Of a stretch of 64,000 nucleotides of DNA, positions 37,905 to 49,000 are shown one piece after another. This DNA comes from Jackrogersella multiformis. Its lineage: Eukaryota > Ascomycota > Sordariomycetes > Xylariales > Hypoxylaceae. Numbering within the stretch: position 1 is the stretch's first letter; each line of letters starts with the position of its first letter. A program made the position numbers and the translations under genes. The stretch is taken from the NCBI GenBank assembly GCA_902806575.1, contig CADCXD010000004.1, positions 3,658,001 through 3,722,000 on the forward strand, read 5' to 3'. The notes beneath the pieces are model-generated. The model did no database searches. It saw only the letters and a program-made list of their open reading frames with translations, and had not been told where the DNA came from.

Positions 37905-40143
37905 CTAAGCTTGGACGATAATCTGGACGTCAGTAACGGTTGCCCGTGCCATCTTTTTCAGGAGCGTCCTCTCGTCTGCTTCGCGATACCTCTCCCAACC
38001 GTCCAGTCCTTCCTTAGCCTGGATACTCAACGTCTCGTAGCCCTGCTTTATCATTTCCACCACTTCGGTGCTGGTGAGGTTTCTTTTAGAGCCGCCAGAA
38101 TCCAGCATCGACTTGTAGTGGGTGCTGACGCTGACGAGCGTGCCTATTGAGTTTGACGGCCGACTCGAGAGGGCGTAGGTGTCGCGGAACTTCGTTAAGA
38201 GCTCGCCGCTTTCTACAACTTTGTAGAACAAATCATCGTAGGCGGCCGGTGTAGGAAGAAATGCCTCGCCGGCGGAGAGGGAAAGAGCCAAGAGGTTTAC
38301 GACGAGATCAAGAAGAGAATCAAAGTGCGACAGACCCTTGAGATCAGCGGCGTAGGTCGTGATGAAGCGGATAAGGGATATGAGTGAGCGAAACAACTCG
38401 GACCAATGGTATTGCAATCGCGTTCGCGAGCGCGAGAGGTACGAGATAATACGCAGCATTATACCGACACATAGAGTGTAGAGGCTGACATCTAGCCTGC
38501 GACGCAGATTATGATTGATGCCGTCAATCATCGTGTCTAAGACGCTAGTGGCTAAGATACGTTCCCCTCGCACAGTCGGGAGATATGGTTGCCTCTGACG
38601 ACAGAGTCTGACAGCGACTTTGCTCTCGTCGCTACATAATCGCTTGCACAGAAGTTGGTCTTCAATAAGCAACCGGAAAGCCATCAGACTAAGATGCGCA
38701 TAGTTGGTGGCTCGGGCAGAGAGGAATGCATGCTGAAGGAGGTAGGAAGTCAATGATAGGAAACTAGAAATGGGCTGCTCTTCGCCCTTCTCGGCAGGTA
38801 GTGTGACGAGGTTGAAGCAAAAGAGCTTGTTGGCGTGGCTGAAGTCGTACGTCCCTAGCAGCACAGCAGCATCTTCACCGGGCCTAGCTGAATTAGTCAC
38901 TAGTCAGGGGCAGACTGTAAGGCAACATACAATTTTGCGAACATCTGTTTGGCCACTTCTGTGTCATACGTCGGCTTCTGGGCCGCCTTTGCACCAGGGG
39001 CAATAGCTCCAAGTCCGATCATGTTTAGAGTGTTAGCGATAGACCACCCTTCCGGCAAGTCCTGTAGGATATCAATGTATTGACCCCTCAAACTGCGACA
39101 AGTATTCCCAACACATCTGACGATCTTCTGTATAGTGGCCTCGTTGACGAAATCATTGAGGCGAAGCTGATAGGGGTTCTGGAACTCGAATTTGTTGTAG
39201 TTTGCCAGCAACCCCAACAAGGTGAACGGTTCTAGAACCCTGAATGCAGAGTCCGATTCTTGGATGAACTAGGCGGCGTCAATCTCAGAATATCAGTTGG
39301 AATGTAAAATACCTAGGTAGGCTAACCTTCATGATCGCAGGGAAAAGATCCCGTTGTATGAAGTATGTCAGAAGACTTGTCTGGTACGCGCCTGAAGCAA
39401 TTGCTAAAACAACCTCGACGGCTCTTTGCCGAACATCCACTGTATCCTCGTTGTCAGCCCCTGCACCCCATCTCGCGAGTACGGATGCCAACCTACTTGA
39501 TTTACCATTGCGAATTATCCCATCTAAAGCTCCTACGAAATCAGTGAAGACAGCATCGACCTGATCTAGCCCTGCTAGAATATCTATGATATCCGAGCTC
39601 GGGTTCGTATACTTTTTGGGGAGGATTACGGAGAAGAAAGTTGTCAAGGTCTTTATGAAGATGGTCAGAAGTGTTTCCTCTCTAATGTTGGGGTCGGTAA
39701 TACCTCGAGGGCGTGCAACTCGGCGACACTATTTCCTTTCTTTAAACATTCTACAGCTCGAAAGAAGAGTTGTTGGGTTTGTAATTGTAGGTTTATCAAG
39801 TCGTCAGGTCCTAATCGCGCAAGTATTCTCTGCAGGGAGAGTCGATCTGGGTTTAGAAGGAAGAATTCTCGCCAGAAGCCATCGGGCTTGTCTGCCTCTG
39901 GATCAATGTCATCCTATTAGGGTGATGGATGGTCAGCGACCAGCGACTAGCGACCAGACGCAGCGAGCGTGACTCTAGCATGGAGCGACATACCTTAGGA
40001 TCCCATTGTCAGCTTTTCGACACGTCCTAAGATGATAGGGGAATCCGATGCTCCCGAACCTTGAATAGCGCCTCGTACAGTTGGACCACCTTCGGCTGGA
40101 AGGTTTCAGGTCTGGCCTGTTGGGTCAAAGGAGAGGCTTCCAT
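37905..40143 (-). CDS. ARMH3/DUF1741 armadillo-like helical protein
   Basis: A five-exon gene for a 644-aa all-helical protein. Exons (minus) are 40143-40060, 39913-39704, 39650-39327, 39268-38931 and 38883-37905. The frame is kept across all joins and ends at TAG. The N-terminus MEASPLTQQARPETFQPKVV and the segment GFWREFFLLNPD are typical of fungal members, and KKYTNPSSDIIDILAGLD and LLGLLANYNKFEFQNPYQL mark the central armadillo-like part. The DUF1741 region covers roughly the last 230 residues. The animal ARMH3 protein works at the Golgi with GBF1 and PI4KB; a similar role in fungi is inference. Intron 1 (146 nt) contains a short AGCGACC tandem repeat, and intron 3 contains a TACCTAGGTA copy at 39310-39320. 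The last intron needs the second of two close AG acceptors to stay in frame. Confidence 0.86.
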
Positions 40144-40907
40144 GATGGTGATGGACGTCGATGATGCATGGGCAGCAGTGACGCATATACGCAGCCTTTG
40201 GTTATTATGTTATGTTACCAGCATAGACCAAGTACCATATTGAATGATAGTCAAGGTATAGGGTATAGTTGTCGGCAGTGATACTAGTATTAGTGTACGT
40301 ATGACAATCTGATAACAGCGCGCAACATGAAGAATCAATTAATTGAATTGAGTTGAGTTGAATTAAATTGGGAATTGAATTGAATTCAAAACCTTGAAAG
40401 TATCCCGATGCGACCTGAACCTTGTCTGCCTAGTGCCTGGTACCGAAATACATAGTACATACATAGGGTATCCACTCGCCTACATTAGCTTCCTTTGGTA
40501 CTCCCACATGTGAATTTACCAAAGGTGAATCTAAGAAGTAGCAAGGTGGCTTGACGGGCTGACGGACGGGGTGCATTTGTGATCCACTCTGTCGGAACAA
40601 GCATATTCCGCAAGTCCATTCACCCGACAAGATGGTTGACCAATAAGAGACCATTGATTGGCTCGGCCAGACCCGGGTTGTTAATCGACCGATGTCATCA
40701 GATGAACCGTCTCGGCTCTTTTGTCATATCAATGTTCAACTTAATTTTGCCTCTAAACCTCTAACCCTACAAACCAACCAACCAATTGACTTAACCACCC
40801 TTACCCTATCGACGATACCCCTCAAATACATAATCGCGGTATTTTTTTATTTGTCTCGATTACAGTCGCACAATATCCTGGTTCACATCGCCGTACTTTG
40901 CGGCATC
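40144..40907. promoter_or_regulatory. Divergent promoter of ARMH3-like and ISA1 genes
   Basis: A 764-bp gap between two opposite starts, so both promoters must lie here. It contains an AATTGAATTG/GAGTTGAATT low-complexity run near 40335-40387. No coding sequence was recognised, although the ISA1 frame stays open back to 40692. Confidence 0.55.
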
Positions 40908-41672
40908 ATGAGTTCGCCGTGCATAGCTCTATCGCGAGCCTCGACAGGTGCATGTGTGCTTGGTCGTCGAATCACCACCTCCGCCATAAAGACACGGCCT
41001 TGCGAAAGTCTTCTACGACAGTTCTCTCAATACCAGCCCTGGTACGCCCCATCAGAGAAGCTCCAAGCAACACCTTCGTACCAGCCATATCCTCTAAATC
41101 CAAGTCGATTGTCCCAACCGCGCAATGATCCTATCCCAGAAACCTCAATCACCAACCCGATACCAACGGTTCATGAGACACGGCCACCAGCGCAGCAGAA
41201 GGCAGCTGCACTGCCCGGCCACGCGATCACAGAACAAGAGGCGCAGAAGCCCAAACCGATACCACCGAAGCGCAAATTCAAGCCGCGCAAAGCTGCACTG
41301 AAGCTCAGTCCGTCGGCTGTGGAACAACTTCGTAGTCTGCTAGACCAGCCAGAGCCGAAGCTAATCAAAGTGGGCGTGCGCAATAGGGGATGCAGCGGCC
41401 TATCATATCACTTAGATTATGTGGACAAACCCTCAGCCTTTGACGAGGAGGTCGAGCAAGACGGCGTGAAAGTCCTGATAGACAGCAAGGCCTTGTTCAG
41501 CATAATAGGGAGCGAGATGGATTGGATCGAGGATAAGCTGAGTCAGCGGTTCATATTCCACAATCCGAACATAAGTAAGCCACCCTCCTTTGGTACTTTT
41601 AATAATCGTGGATTTAATACTAACGGAAGCACAGAGGAGGAATGCGGCTGTGGCGAGTCATTTATGGTGTAG
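40908..41672 (+). CDS. ISA1: Mitochondrial iron-sulfur assembly protein ISA1 (A-type carrier)
   Basis: A predicted 234-aa A-type iron-sulfur carrier that should act in the mitochondrial matrix with ISA2 to make [4Fe-4S] clusters. Exons are 40908-41574 and 41635-41672. The conserved ligand cysteines are Cys162 in GCSGLSYHLDY and Cys226/Cys228 in EECGCGESF. KVLIDSKALFSIIGSEMDW is the typical core. The start was placed where a mitochondrial-type presequence begins (Ser/Arg-rich, few acids); the frame remains open 216 nt further upstream, so the exact start is inferred. An extension of about 130 residues, Pro-rich, precedes the core. The 60-nt intron just before the CGC motif has no in-frame stop, but its removal yields NPNIKEECGCGESF as in other fungi. 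Confidence 0.92.
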   Translation: MSSPCIALSRASTGACVLGRRITTSAIKTRPCESLLRQFSQYQPWYAPSEKLQATPSYQPYPLNPSRLSQPRNDPIPETSITNPIPTVHETRPPAQQKAAALPGHAITEQEAQKPKPIPPKRKFKPRKAALKLSPSAVEQLRSLLDQPEPKLIKVGVRNRGCSGLSYHLDYVDKPSAFDEEVEQDGVKVLIDSKALFSIIGSEMDWIEDKLSQRFIFHNPNISKPPSFGTFNNRGFNTNGSTEEECGCGESFMV

Positions 41673-42590
41673 TAGCGAGCAGCAAGCGATGATAAATCAA
41701 GATACCACTCACCTGCATTGGGCGGCGTTAATCCGATTATTTTTAGATTGTCTGGATATGGCATACTTGCTTGCAACGTATCGACTTCCTCTGTTGACGT
41801 AAGAGACCAATGGTTAGTCCAAGGACTAAGGATTCGATGCCTGTGGATAGTACACATACGCTTAATCAACATGCATATTCTTGACTTGTATGAGGCATGT
41901 GTAGAATTTGATAGATATCGATATCCATCAAATGTCTATTCTCCCTCTCGGTTGGGTGTTATGTCAATAAGCTTACAAGTATTAAGTAGCTTACATCAAG
42001 TTACCACCACCAAGATATCGTCGTAGAGCTGCTACTATGGCTCAGCTACGACGAATTGACACCCCTATAAGGGGTTTCAAGGCTATGAGCTCATTAGAAA
42101 AGGGCGCTTTCGTATTGAAGTTAATATTACCTTCTGCGCGAGACTCATGCTCTCCTTGGATATGAGCTCGAATAACCCATAAATGTAATACGGCCAGAGA
42201 CTAGAAAACTGGAAATCCCGTCCGCTCTCCTGAGAATATAAGTAGGATACCATTGGGTGGATAGTCAGGTTGATAACAGCGAGCGACTGCCCCTTAATTT
42301 ATATTTTCTAAGCTAAGGTTCTCATCTTTCATTCTCGACTTATACGTACCTCGTCTTTTCTCACCTACCTAGGTAGGTAGGTAGGTAGGTTAGGTCCAAC
42401 TTAGCCATTAGCTTATATGCATTAAGACATGTACATTGTGTATCAAAGCTGGCCAATACGACGACCACATACATATGAAATCGAGTTTACACCTTAAAGG
42501 AATTTTTCTAATTATTTCATAGCAAGTCGATGACCTCAGATCGCATGAATCTAAGGCGTTTTCGTCCCTCTTTCAGTATTATTTACTACT
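41673..42590. other. Intergenic region
   Basis: No gene was recognised. It holds the palindrome cluster at 42363-42396. Confidence 0.5.
42363..42396. repeat. TACCTAGGTA palindrome with TAGG tandem run
   Basis: One copy of CACCTACCTAGGTAGG is extended by four further TAGG units. It is the longest TAGG run in the window. Confidence 0.75.
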
Positions 42591-42591
42591 C

Positions 42592-42981
42592 TGTCGTGTC
42601 CCAATAGAGTGCCCATGTATGTGCGGTTGTCTTGGTATGTTGCCTGCGTCGCAAATTTCATCCGGCGTTAATGGCATACCTTGAGTAAGTGCGTGAGTGG
42701 GTGTGTAGAGCATCCTGAATGTTGTTTCGCAAGCTGCGCAACTCTTCGGCGGTGTCTTGTGCGGTGGATTGTGGGGTACTTGGTCCGATGCATGCTGGAG
42801 CGAGTAATATAGACCACCGAGATGGCGATGGCTCTGTACAACCATTCCAGACTGCGAGTAATATGATAGTAACATTGGAACCCCTGTATACATCCCGCGT
42901 TATGCCAGTTGCAGCATCTTTTCTTTGCTTGACGCTCGACACTGTCCACGTCAACATCATTTCGCACCGGAAGTGAGACAT
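42592..42981 (-). CDS. Doubtful small hypothetical protein
   Basis: A minus-strand frame starts at 42981 (MSHFRCEMMLTW) and runs to a possible donor AAG/GTATGC near 42683. Its last part (AEELRSLRNNIQDALHTHS) looks helical and protein-like. At least two AG acceptors would give short open final exons, ending near 42592 or earlier. Other frames across the same stretch are also open, which weakens the case. No family was recognised. Confidence 0.22.
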
Positions 42982-43255
42982 CGCAATGCGTGCAAAGAAC
43001 TAGAAAAACACTTGCACCACGGAAGCTGAACTGCTCGAAAATTGGGTAGTTATCTTAGATACCTATACAATATCAATGAGGGAACATGTATGCAACAGAG
43101 ATTATAAAGGGCTACCTCCAGCCAAGTTTCTCAACTGGAATACTCGAGTATCAACAAGTGAATTACCAGTTCTCTCTATCACGAGGATACCTACCTAGCA
43201 AAATAGCAAATCCGAACTAGAGTCACATACTCTTCTCCGACTCATATTTTTCGCC

Positions 43256-43580
43256 ATGTCTTCCACACACGCAAATAGGGGAAGTGTCCCATCGACCTCG
43301 GGACGGGCAAATGTAGAGAGTCCCCATTACCACGCAACCGAGAAAGTCTCTTCTCGACCCATGTAAGTTATCTAGCATACAGTAAATATTATTCCTGATT
43401 TTTATTAACAATGAATCAAGGTCTACTCACAAGGGGGGTAATATGAGCTATCAGATGCAGGAATACATGTCTGCCCCCCCGACCGTCACTGAGACTATTC
43501 GTTCCGGTATCGCAGACGGCTGGGAAGTCATCATCCACGAAGCAGCATGGGAAGTAACACGCCTCATAATAGCGCGATAA
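43256..43580 (+). CDS. Small two-exon hypothetical protein, 88 aa
   Basis: This gene is too short and split to show as a long frame. Exon 1 is 43256-43362 and exon 2 is 43421-43580; the 58-nt intron has a canonical GTAAGT donor and a TTATTAAC branch-like site before the CAAG acceptor. The joined frame is 89 codons with TAA at the end. The start has the favourable context GCCATG. The product is Ser/His-rich at first, then forms a likely amphipathic helix (IADGWEVIIHEAAWEVTRL). There is no signal peptide or known domain. The splice signals and amphipathic C-terminus support it, but I have no family match, so it stays tentative. Confidence 0.45.
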
Positions 43581-44156
43581 CATGGTACCGGGATAGTGGT
43601 TGTGAAGTAGGGGTTGTCACAGCTTGATACTGTTTTCCGTGTTAGTGATGATGAGGTTGGAACGAAGACTTTTAAACTGCCTACCTAGGTAGATATAGAT
43701 TATTAGATTGAAATAGCATGAATACCTACTTACCTACTTGGTAGGTATTCGTTAGCTTGAGTTGAGATTTCTGTTGATTACCTAGGTATCATTATGCACT
43801 GGTAGCCCCGTATTAAGCTCAACACCTTCAAGGAATCCATTATTGCTATCTTCGAAATCTACTTAGGAATGTTAGTAACAAGTTCGCCTCCAAGGGGGGT
43901 AATGGTAATAGGAAGTAAGAATAGATGTGCCGAAGAGAATACTGACACAAGTCATTCATCAGAGTTATTACAACACAATATTACAATATACCTACCTTGG
44001 TACTTAAGGTACACAGAGACATTTCTAGAAGTAATCAAGAGATGAAATGTTCGTCAATTACGTTACTCGTTCATATAACTAACATCTTTAAGATGACAAT
44101 CAAGCGTATATGATGTTTCAGTGAGTCAGCTATGACCGCTCATTACAGCGAGGGCA
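43581..44156. other. Intergenic region
   Basis: No coding sequence was seen. It contains TACCTAGGTA copies near 43681 and 43780. Confidence 0.5.
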
Positions 44157-45889
44157 TCACTCAACGTCAAAACCAGGCAATCCAGCACTTGGCCACGGAT
44201 CTCGTTGAGGATTTTCTTCTGGATCCATGGGTACCCCACCTTGCATAGCAGTGAACAGTATCGGTGCTCCTGGGATATAATGGTTATAAGTATTGCCCAG
44301 AGGCTGCATTGGCGGCACTGAATAAGATTCCTGTGTTGGGATTCCTATTGACGGCTGTCCAGCTGTATCACGGGGCCCATTTTGATGCTGCACAATAGGA
44401 TCTTGAACTTGGCCGCGATGGTTGTGATGGACTCCCCGAGAAGCGGCGTTCTGTGGGATACGAAGACTGGAATTAGATTCTCCCATTCTATTGGATGTAC
44501 CTGGGAGCATGAAGCTATCTGTTGTTTCGTTACGAATTCTCGCAAAGTCCATTGACGGAGGCCTCCTTGTTTCGAAGTTGCGGTTTTGCGCTACATCCAA
44601 TGCATCTTCATATTGTGAACTGACTTGATCTGATGTTTCGCTTCTGCCAATCGAGCCAAGGTTGTCAATGCCGGCACTAAATGTAGTGGATTCAAACGAC
44701 ATGAACGACAGCTCCGAATTTGAAAAGTCATGCGAGTAACTAGGCTCTGACGTGCCACTATAAGCGCCAAAAAACTCGGTATTATCAATAACAGAGTTTG
44801 GGTTAGGAATGAGCGGCGCGTATGACGGGATGGCATTGTCCCAAGCTGACGGTGTGTTGCGTACGATAACTGGAAAGGTTTGTTGAATGTCGAATGGGGT
44901 TGACCGGTATGGATTGGTGGATGCCGTTGGGATGTTTGCCCATTCGAGGTTAGAGCCAGGGATGGATTGACGTTGGAAAACAGGAGGCATTAGAATCTCT
45001 CTTGTGCTAGGCACATTCAGCCTGAGAATTTCTACCAATGAGTTCATGTGAGTCTGGAGGGTCTCGAGCTCAAGTGCCAACTCCCTGATTCTCGATAAGC
45101 TCTCATCGTTGGTAATTCTAGCTCCTATTTCGTCATGATCTAAGATTTACGTTAGCATGATAAATAGTCCTGTTGATAAATCAATCTTACAAGGATCGGG
45201 TATCTCTGAGTTCCAATCGGGGAACAAGAGCCTAAACATATGTTTCCAGTGATCAAGAGGGGAGTCGAAGTTAGTCGGTCTAGTAGCTTTGATTTCTGGT
45301 TTTTGATTATCATCGAAGCCTCTGTCATATTGTTTTAGACAATTTTGCCTGTCACACGAACTCTTGTGGACATCAACTTCGGTTGCGTCTTGAAAAGGAC
45401 GGAAGCATCCCCAGCAGCGCTTGATCTCATGTTTGTCGAGTATATGGGTCCTATAAAGGTTTTAGTTAAAGCATAGGGAAGTGGTATCTCAAACTTACTT
45501 CAGGCGATACATATCTGGAAAGCCCTTGTGAGAACAAGCGAACTCTTCTGGTAGGATCTTCTGATATGGGCATGCGAGGCGTAGACCCGTATACGTGGAA
45601 CTGCGTGGTACCTTTTTTTTACGAGACGTATAATCCTCACCCTCGTCCTCGTCCTCGTCCTCGTCTTCTGAGTTTGGTGCATCTTGCTGTCTCTTATTCC
45701 TCCTCCTCTTATGATTTCCCTCTGGGCGATGAGCGATTGAGTTTTCCGTAACCCCCCCTGAGGGAGCACCTGGTGATACATTATTTACTCCTCCTGGCCC
45801 TCGGTATGATATACCATGGATTTGGTAGAATAAAACCCTATCTACCCAAGTGTACGTCTGAGAAGCTTTACCATATCTGAAGGCTCGCA
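44157..45889 (-). CDS. Zinc-finger-like protein, possibly the C-terminal part of the broken NLR
   Basis: Three coding segments join in frame: up to 45499, 45450-45191 and 45139-44157, with introns of 48 and 51 nt. Seen in order: a Gly/Pro-rich linker, a basic patch (HKRRRNKRQQ), a Glu/Asp run encoded by a CTC/CGT tandem repeat near 45636-45664, then LACPYQKILPEEF with CSHKGFPDMYRLKTHILDKHE and CWGCFRPFQ...VHKSSCD. This is the C/H layout of fungal C2H2-like proteins. A predicted coiled coil (RIRELALELETLQTH) and a long Ser/Asn/Pro-rich tail follow. The first exon is open without a stop into the ankyrin remnant upstream, so this may be the end of the NLR gene and not a separate gene; an ATG at 45890 is one possible independent start. 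Function is unknown; nuclear and DNA-binding is a guess. Confidence 0.6.
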
Positions 45890-46070
45890 TTTGTGATTCG
45901 CTCAGAAAAGACAATAGAAGTTTCAGGGCGGACTGGCAACTTTGGAATATAGCGTGATGAAAGGTGCCCAATCGCTACCATGGTCCTTTTTAAGGACTTC
46001 TGCGCCGTAACTTAAGAGAAGTGAGACCATGCAGATGTCGCCAAGGCTCGATGCAAAGGATAGCGCTAAC
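45890..46070 (-). pseudogene. 3' ankyrin part of the NLR relic, left of element A
   Basis: Directly left of element A the minus strand encodes ALSFASSLGDICMVSLLLSYGAEV, an ankyrin repeat that completes the one interrupted at 52939. About 65 nt on, the ankyrin-like sequence continues in another frame (FHHAIFQSCQSALKLLLSF), so a one-base frameshift lies near 45965-45972 at the GATTGGGCACC stretch. The segment then runs into the linker of the zinc-finger-like region. Confidence 0.75.
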
Positions 46071-46384
46071 TGTGACAAGGGCAAATAGGGCTTGGAACTG
46101 TAGTTCAAATTTGAATTATAATTCTTTATAGTCTTAAGGTCTTTGCCTTTTATCTCTTCTTACGAAGCGAGGCATAATAATTTATATATATAAAATCTAA
46201 ATATCTTTTTTAGCGTTATTAGCGCCTTTTTAATCTTATTAATTTAATTTTACATATATTAATTAAGTCTTTTAATTAATTTTATTTAATAACTTTGTTT
46301 TATAAGTTTTAATATATTTTATATTTATTAATATGTATGTATATATTAATTATACTTTGTTTCGTAAAGCTTATCCGTATAATA
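46071..46384 (-). repeat. 3' LTR of element A
   Basis: Matches 52625-52938 at equal length. Its outer (left) end keeps G/C content, while the inner part is strongly AT-shifted. Confidence 0.9.
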
Positions 46385-48779
46385 TTAGTTCTTTCCTTTT
46401 TAATGTTTATTTTTAAGTATATTAAGTAATTATAGGATCGTAAAGTTTGTTAGTATGTTAATTATAAAATAATTTAATTATTACCTTTGCTTTTTTATTA
46501 AATATATACTTATAAGGTTCTTATGTTTAATATTTTTTGGCTGGCTATCCTTTTTATTTTACGAGATACTTTATTCGGCCTTAATTTTTAATAAAATTCA
46601 TTACTTATTTTACTTAATAATTTTTAAATTTTATCGGGGCTATTTTACGTAAGATTTAGTTAAGGTTAAAAAATTCTTAATTATTAGCGCGGTAAGGTTC
46701 GATAAATAAGATATAAAATAAGTTATATATTTTTTATCCTTTAAGAAAAGTAAGTTTTATTATAATAAAAGAAATTACTTGTTAGATTTTAAAGGGATTT
46801 AGGAGCTTTTTATTTAACTTTTTTATAAGGCGTTTGGTTTTGATGTTTTTTGCGTTTAATATTACGAGTTGATTTATTTTAAAGGTTAGCGTATCTTTTT
46901 GTTATTTATTAGCTTATTCTTTTATTTATTAGCGGTTTCGTTTTAAGTATTTTTATATGTTTTAATATACTTAAGTTATTTAATATATATATAATCTACT
47001 TTTAAGGTTATGTAAAATGTTTATAAAAGGATTATAAGTTGTTAAGTAGTATTTATAATTAATATAAAAGGGGGTAAGTTATGTTAATAATGAAGTAGTA
47101 TTATTATAAGTAAATTTTGCGGTTATAAGTAAGTTTTTTTAATTATTTATTTCGTAATTAATAAAGGTTTTAAGATAGATTTTTAGGATTTAGTTAAAGC
47201 GTTTTATTTATTTATTAATTTGCGGGTGAAATGTAGTATTTATTTGGGACTTAATACTTATTAGTTTAAGAAAGTTTTTTTAAATGTGGGATATAAACTT
47301 AAAATCTTTGTTAGAAATAATATTTAAGGGTATATTATATAATTTTTAGTATTGTTTAGTAAAGATTTTAATTAAATTGTTAAATTTCTTTTTTCTTATT
47401 TTAAGAAGAATAAAATATATTATTTTAAAGAATGGATTTATTATTACCTAAATAGAGTTATAGTTGTTTAATAAAGGAAGGTTAATAATAAAATTTATCG
47501 TTATTATTAATTAGGGTTTATAGTGTAATTCTATCGGTTGGAAATATCTATATAAGGCGTAACGAGGGATCTTATTTTATTAATATTTTAAATAGCCTTA
47601 TACGTAATCCTAGATAATATTTTTAATGTTTAATTATTAAAAGTTTTAGGTGATTAATTTTAAGGTTTTATTTATTTTTATATATTTGGTAACGAGGGTA
47701 TTATGTTTGGTAGAAATAATTTCTTTTTAGAATTTTATAAATATTTAAAGTTTTTTCTTTTAATAAAGGAGGTTATTTTATAAAGTAACGTCTTTAAAAA
47801 GATTCTTAACTTACGTAACATATTCTAGATTATTAATAATTACCTTTTTTAGTTATTTAATAAATTTAAAAGCTTAATTAGGTATAATAAAGTTATAAAA
47901 TTTGCTTAATATAATAAAAACGATCGTTAAAAAGGTAAATAAAGTTTTTAAAGAATACGAAAAATGTTTATTTTGTAAAACCAATTTTATGGGCTGGTTT
48001 TTAGCTTTTTTTTTCTTAGGTTAATATTATAATAATTTAGAAAGGATATTGGCTTTATTATTTTATTTTTCGGGTCGATAATTAATAATAAATTAATATA
48101 AAAATAATTTTTATGCTTATCGGGCTTAATAATAATTTAGGATTTTAGTTATTATAAAATAGGTTAAGTTCTAATAATTAAAATAAACTTTAATTTAATG
48201 TTTTATACCTTTTAAATATTAGTATTATTTATTAAAAGAATTTATTATAATTAGTAATTCTTTATTATATATTTTATAATTTATTTTTATCGGTATAAAC
48301 TTGCGGGAATAATAAATTATAAGTTTAAGTTTACTTTATTTATTTTTTTAAAAAAAAATAGCGTTAATAATATAATCTAATATATTAGTTTTTATATAAG
48401 TTTATTTTAAAAGATTAAAATATGCCATAACGGGGGTTTAGGTAAATTAATATTTAAATTCTTTAAAGGATTTATTTATTTTTTCGATTTATTTTTAATC
48501 CTTTTTATCTCCTTTATTTACGCTAATAATCGGCCTTATTATTTTTAAGAACTTTTTTATAAATTATCAATAAAAGTTTACGAAACCGATAAATTATTAA
48601 GATTCTTTAAGGGATTTAAAGGCTTCTTAGTTATTAATGTAATCGATCTTATTTTAGGTTATTAAAATGCTATTTACTTTAATAATATAACCGAAGAAGT
48701 TTATTTCTTAAACTTTCTAGAAACATTTCCGTAGGCTAATTATTAAGTGATATTTTATAAGTTTTTTTAAAACTTCCTT

Positions 48780-49000
48780 AATAATCTTATTGTATTTTTT
48801 TATTATGTCCGCGTAAATAAGGAAATTATCTAGGTATATTAAAAATCCTAGGTCGATAAGGTTTTAGAAAATGTTATTTATTATTAATTAAAAAGTTGTT
48901 AGAGCATTAATTAATTTAAAGGGTATGATTAAATATTTAAAAAGTCCGTATTTATATCGAAAGGTTATTTTTTATTCGTTTTTTTTTTAATTCTGATAAA
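48780..49000 (-). pseudogene. Reverse transcriptase remnant, element A
   Basis: Minus-strand reading gives gypsy-type RT blocks. The catalytic YLDD has become YLDN at 48836-48825, and Gln codons have become TAA. The downstream ADIIKKYNKIIKEVLKKL corresponds to the conserved helix after the active site. Confidence 0.85.
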
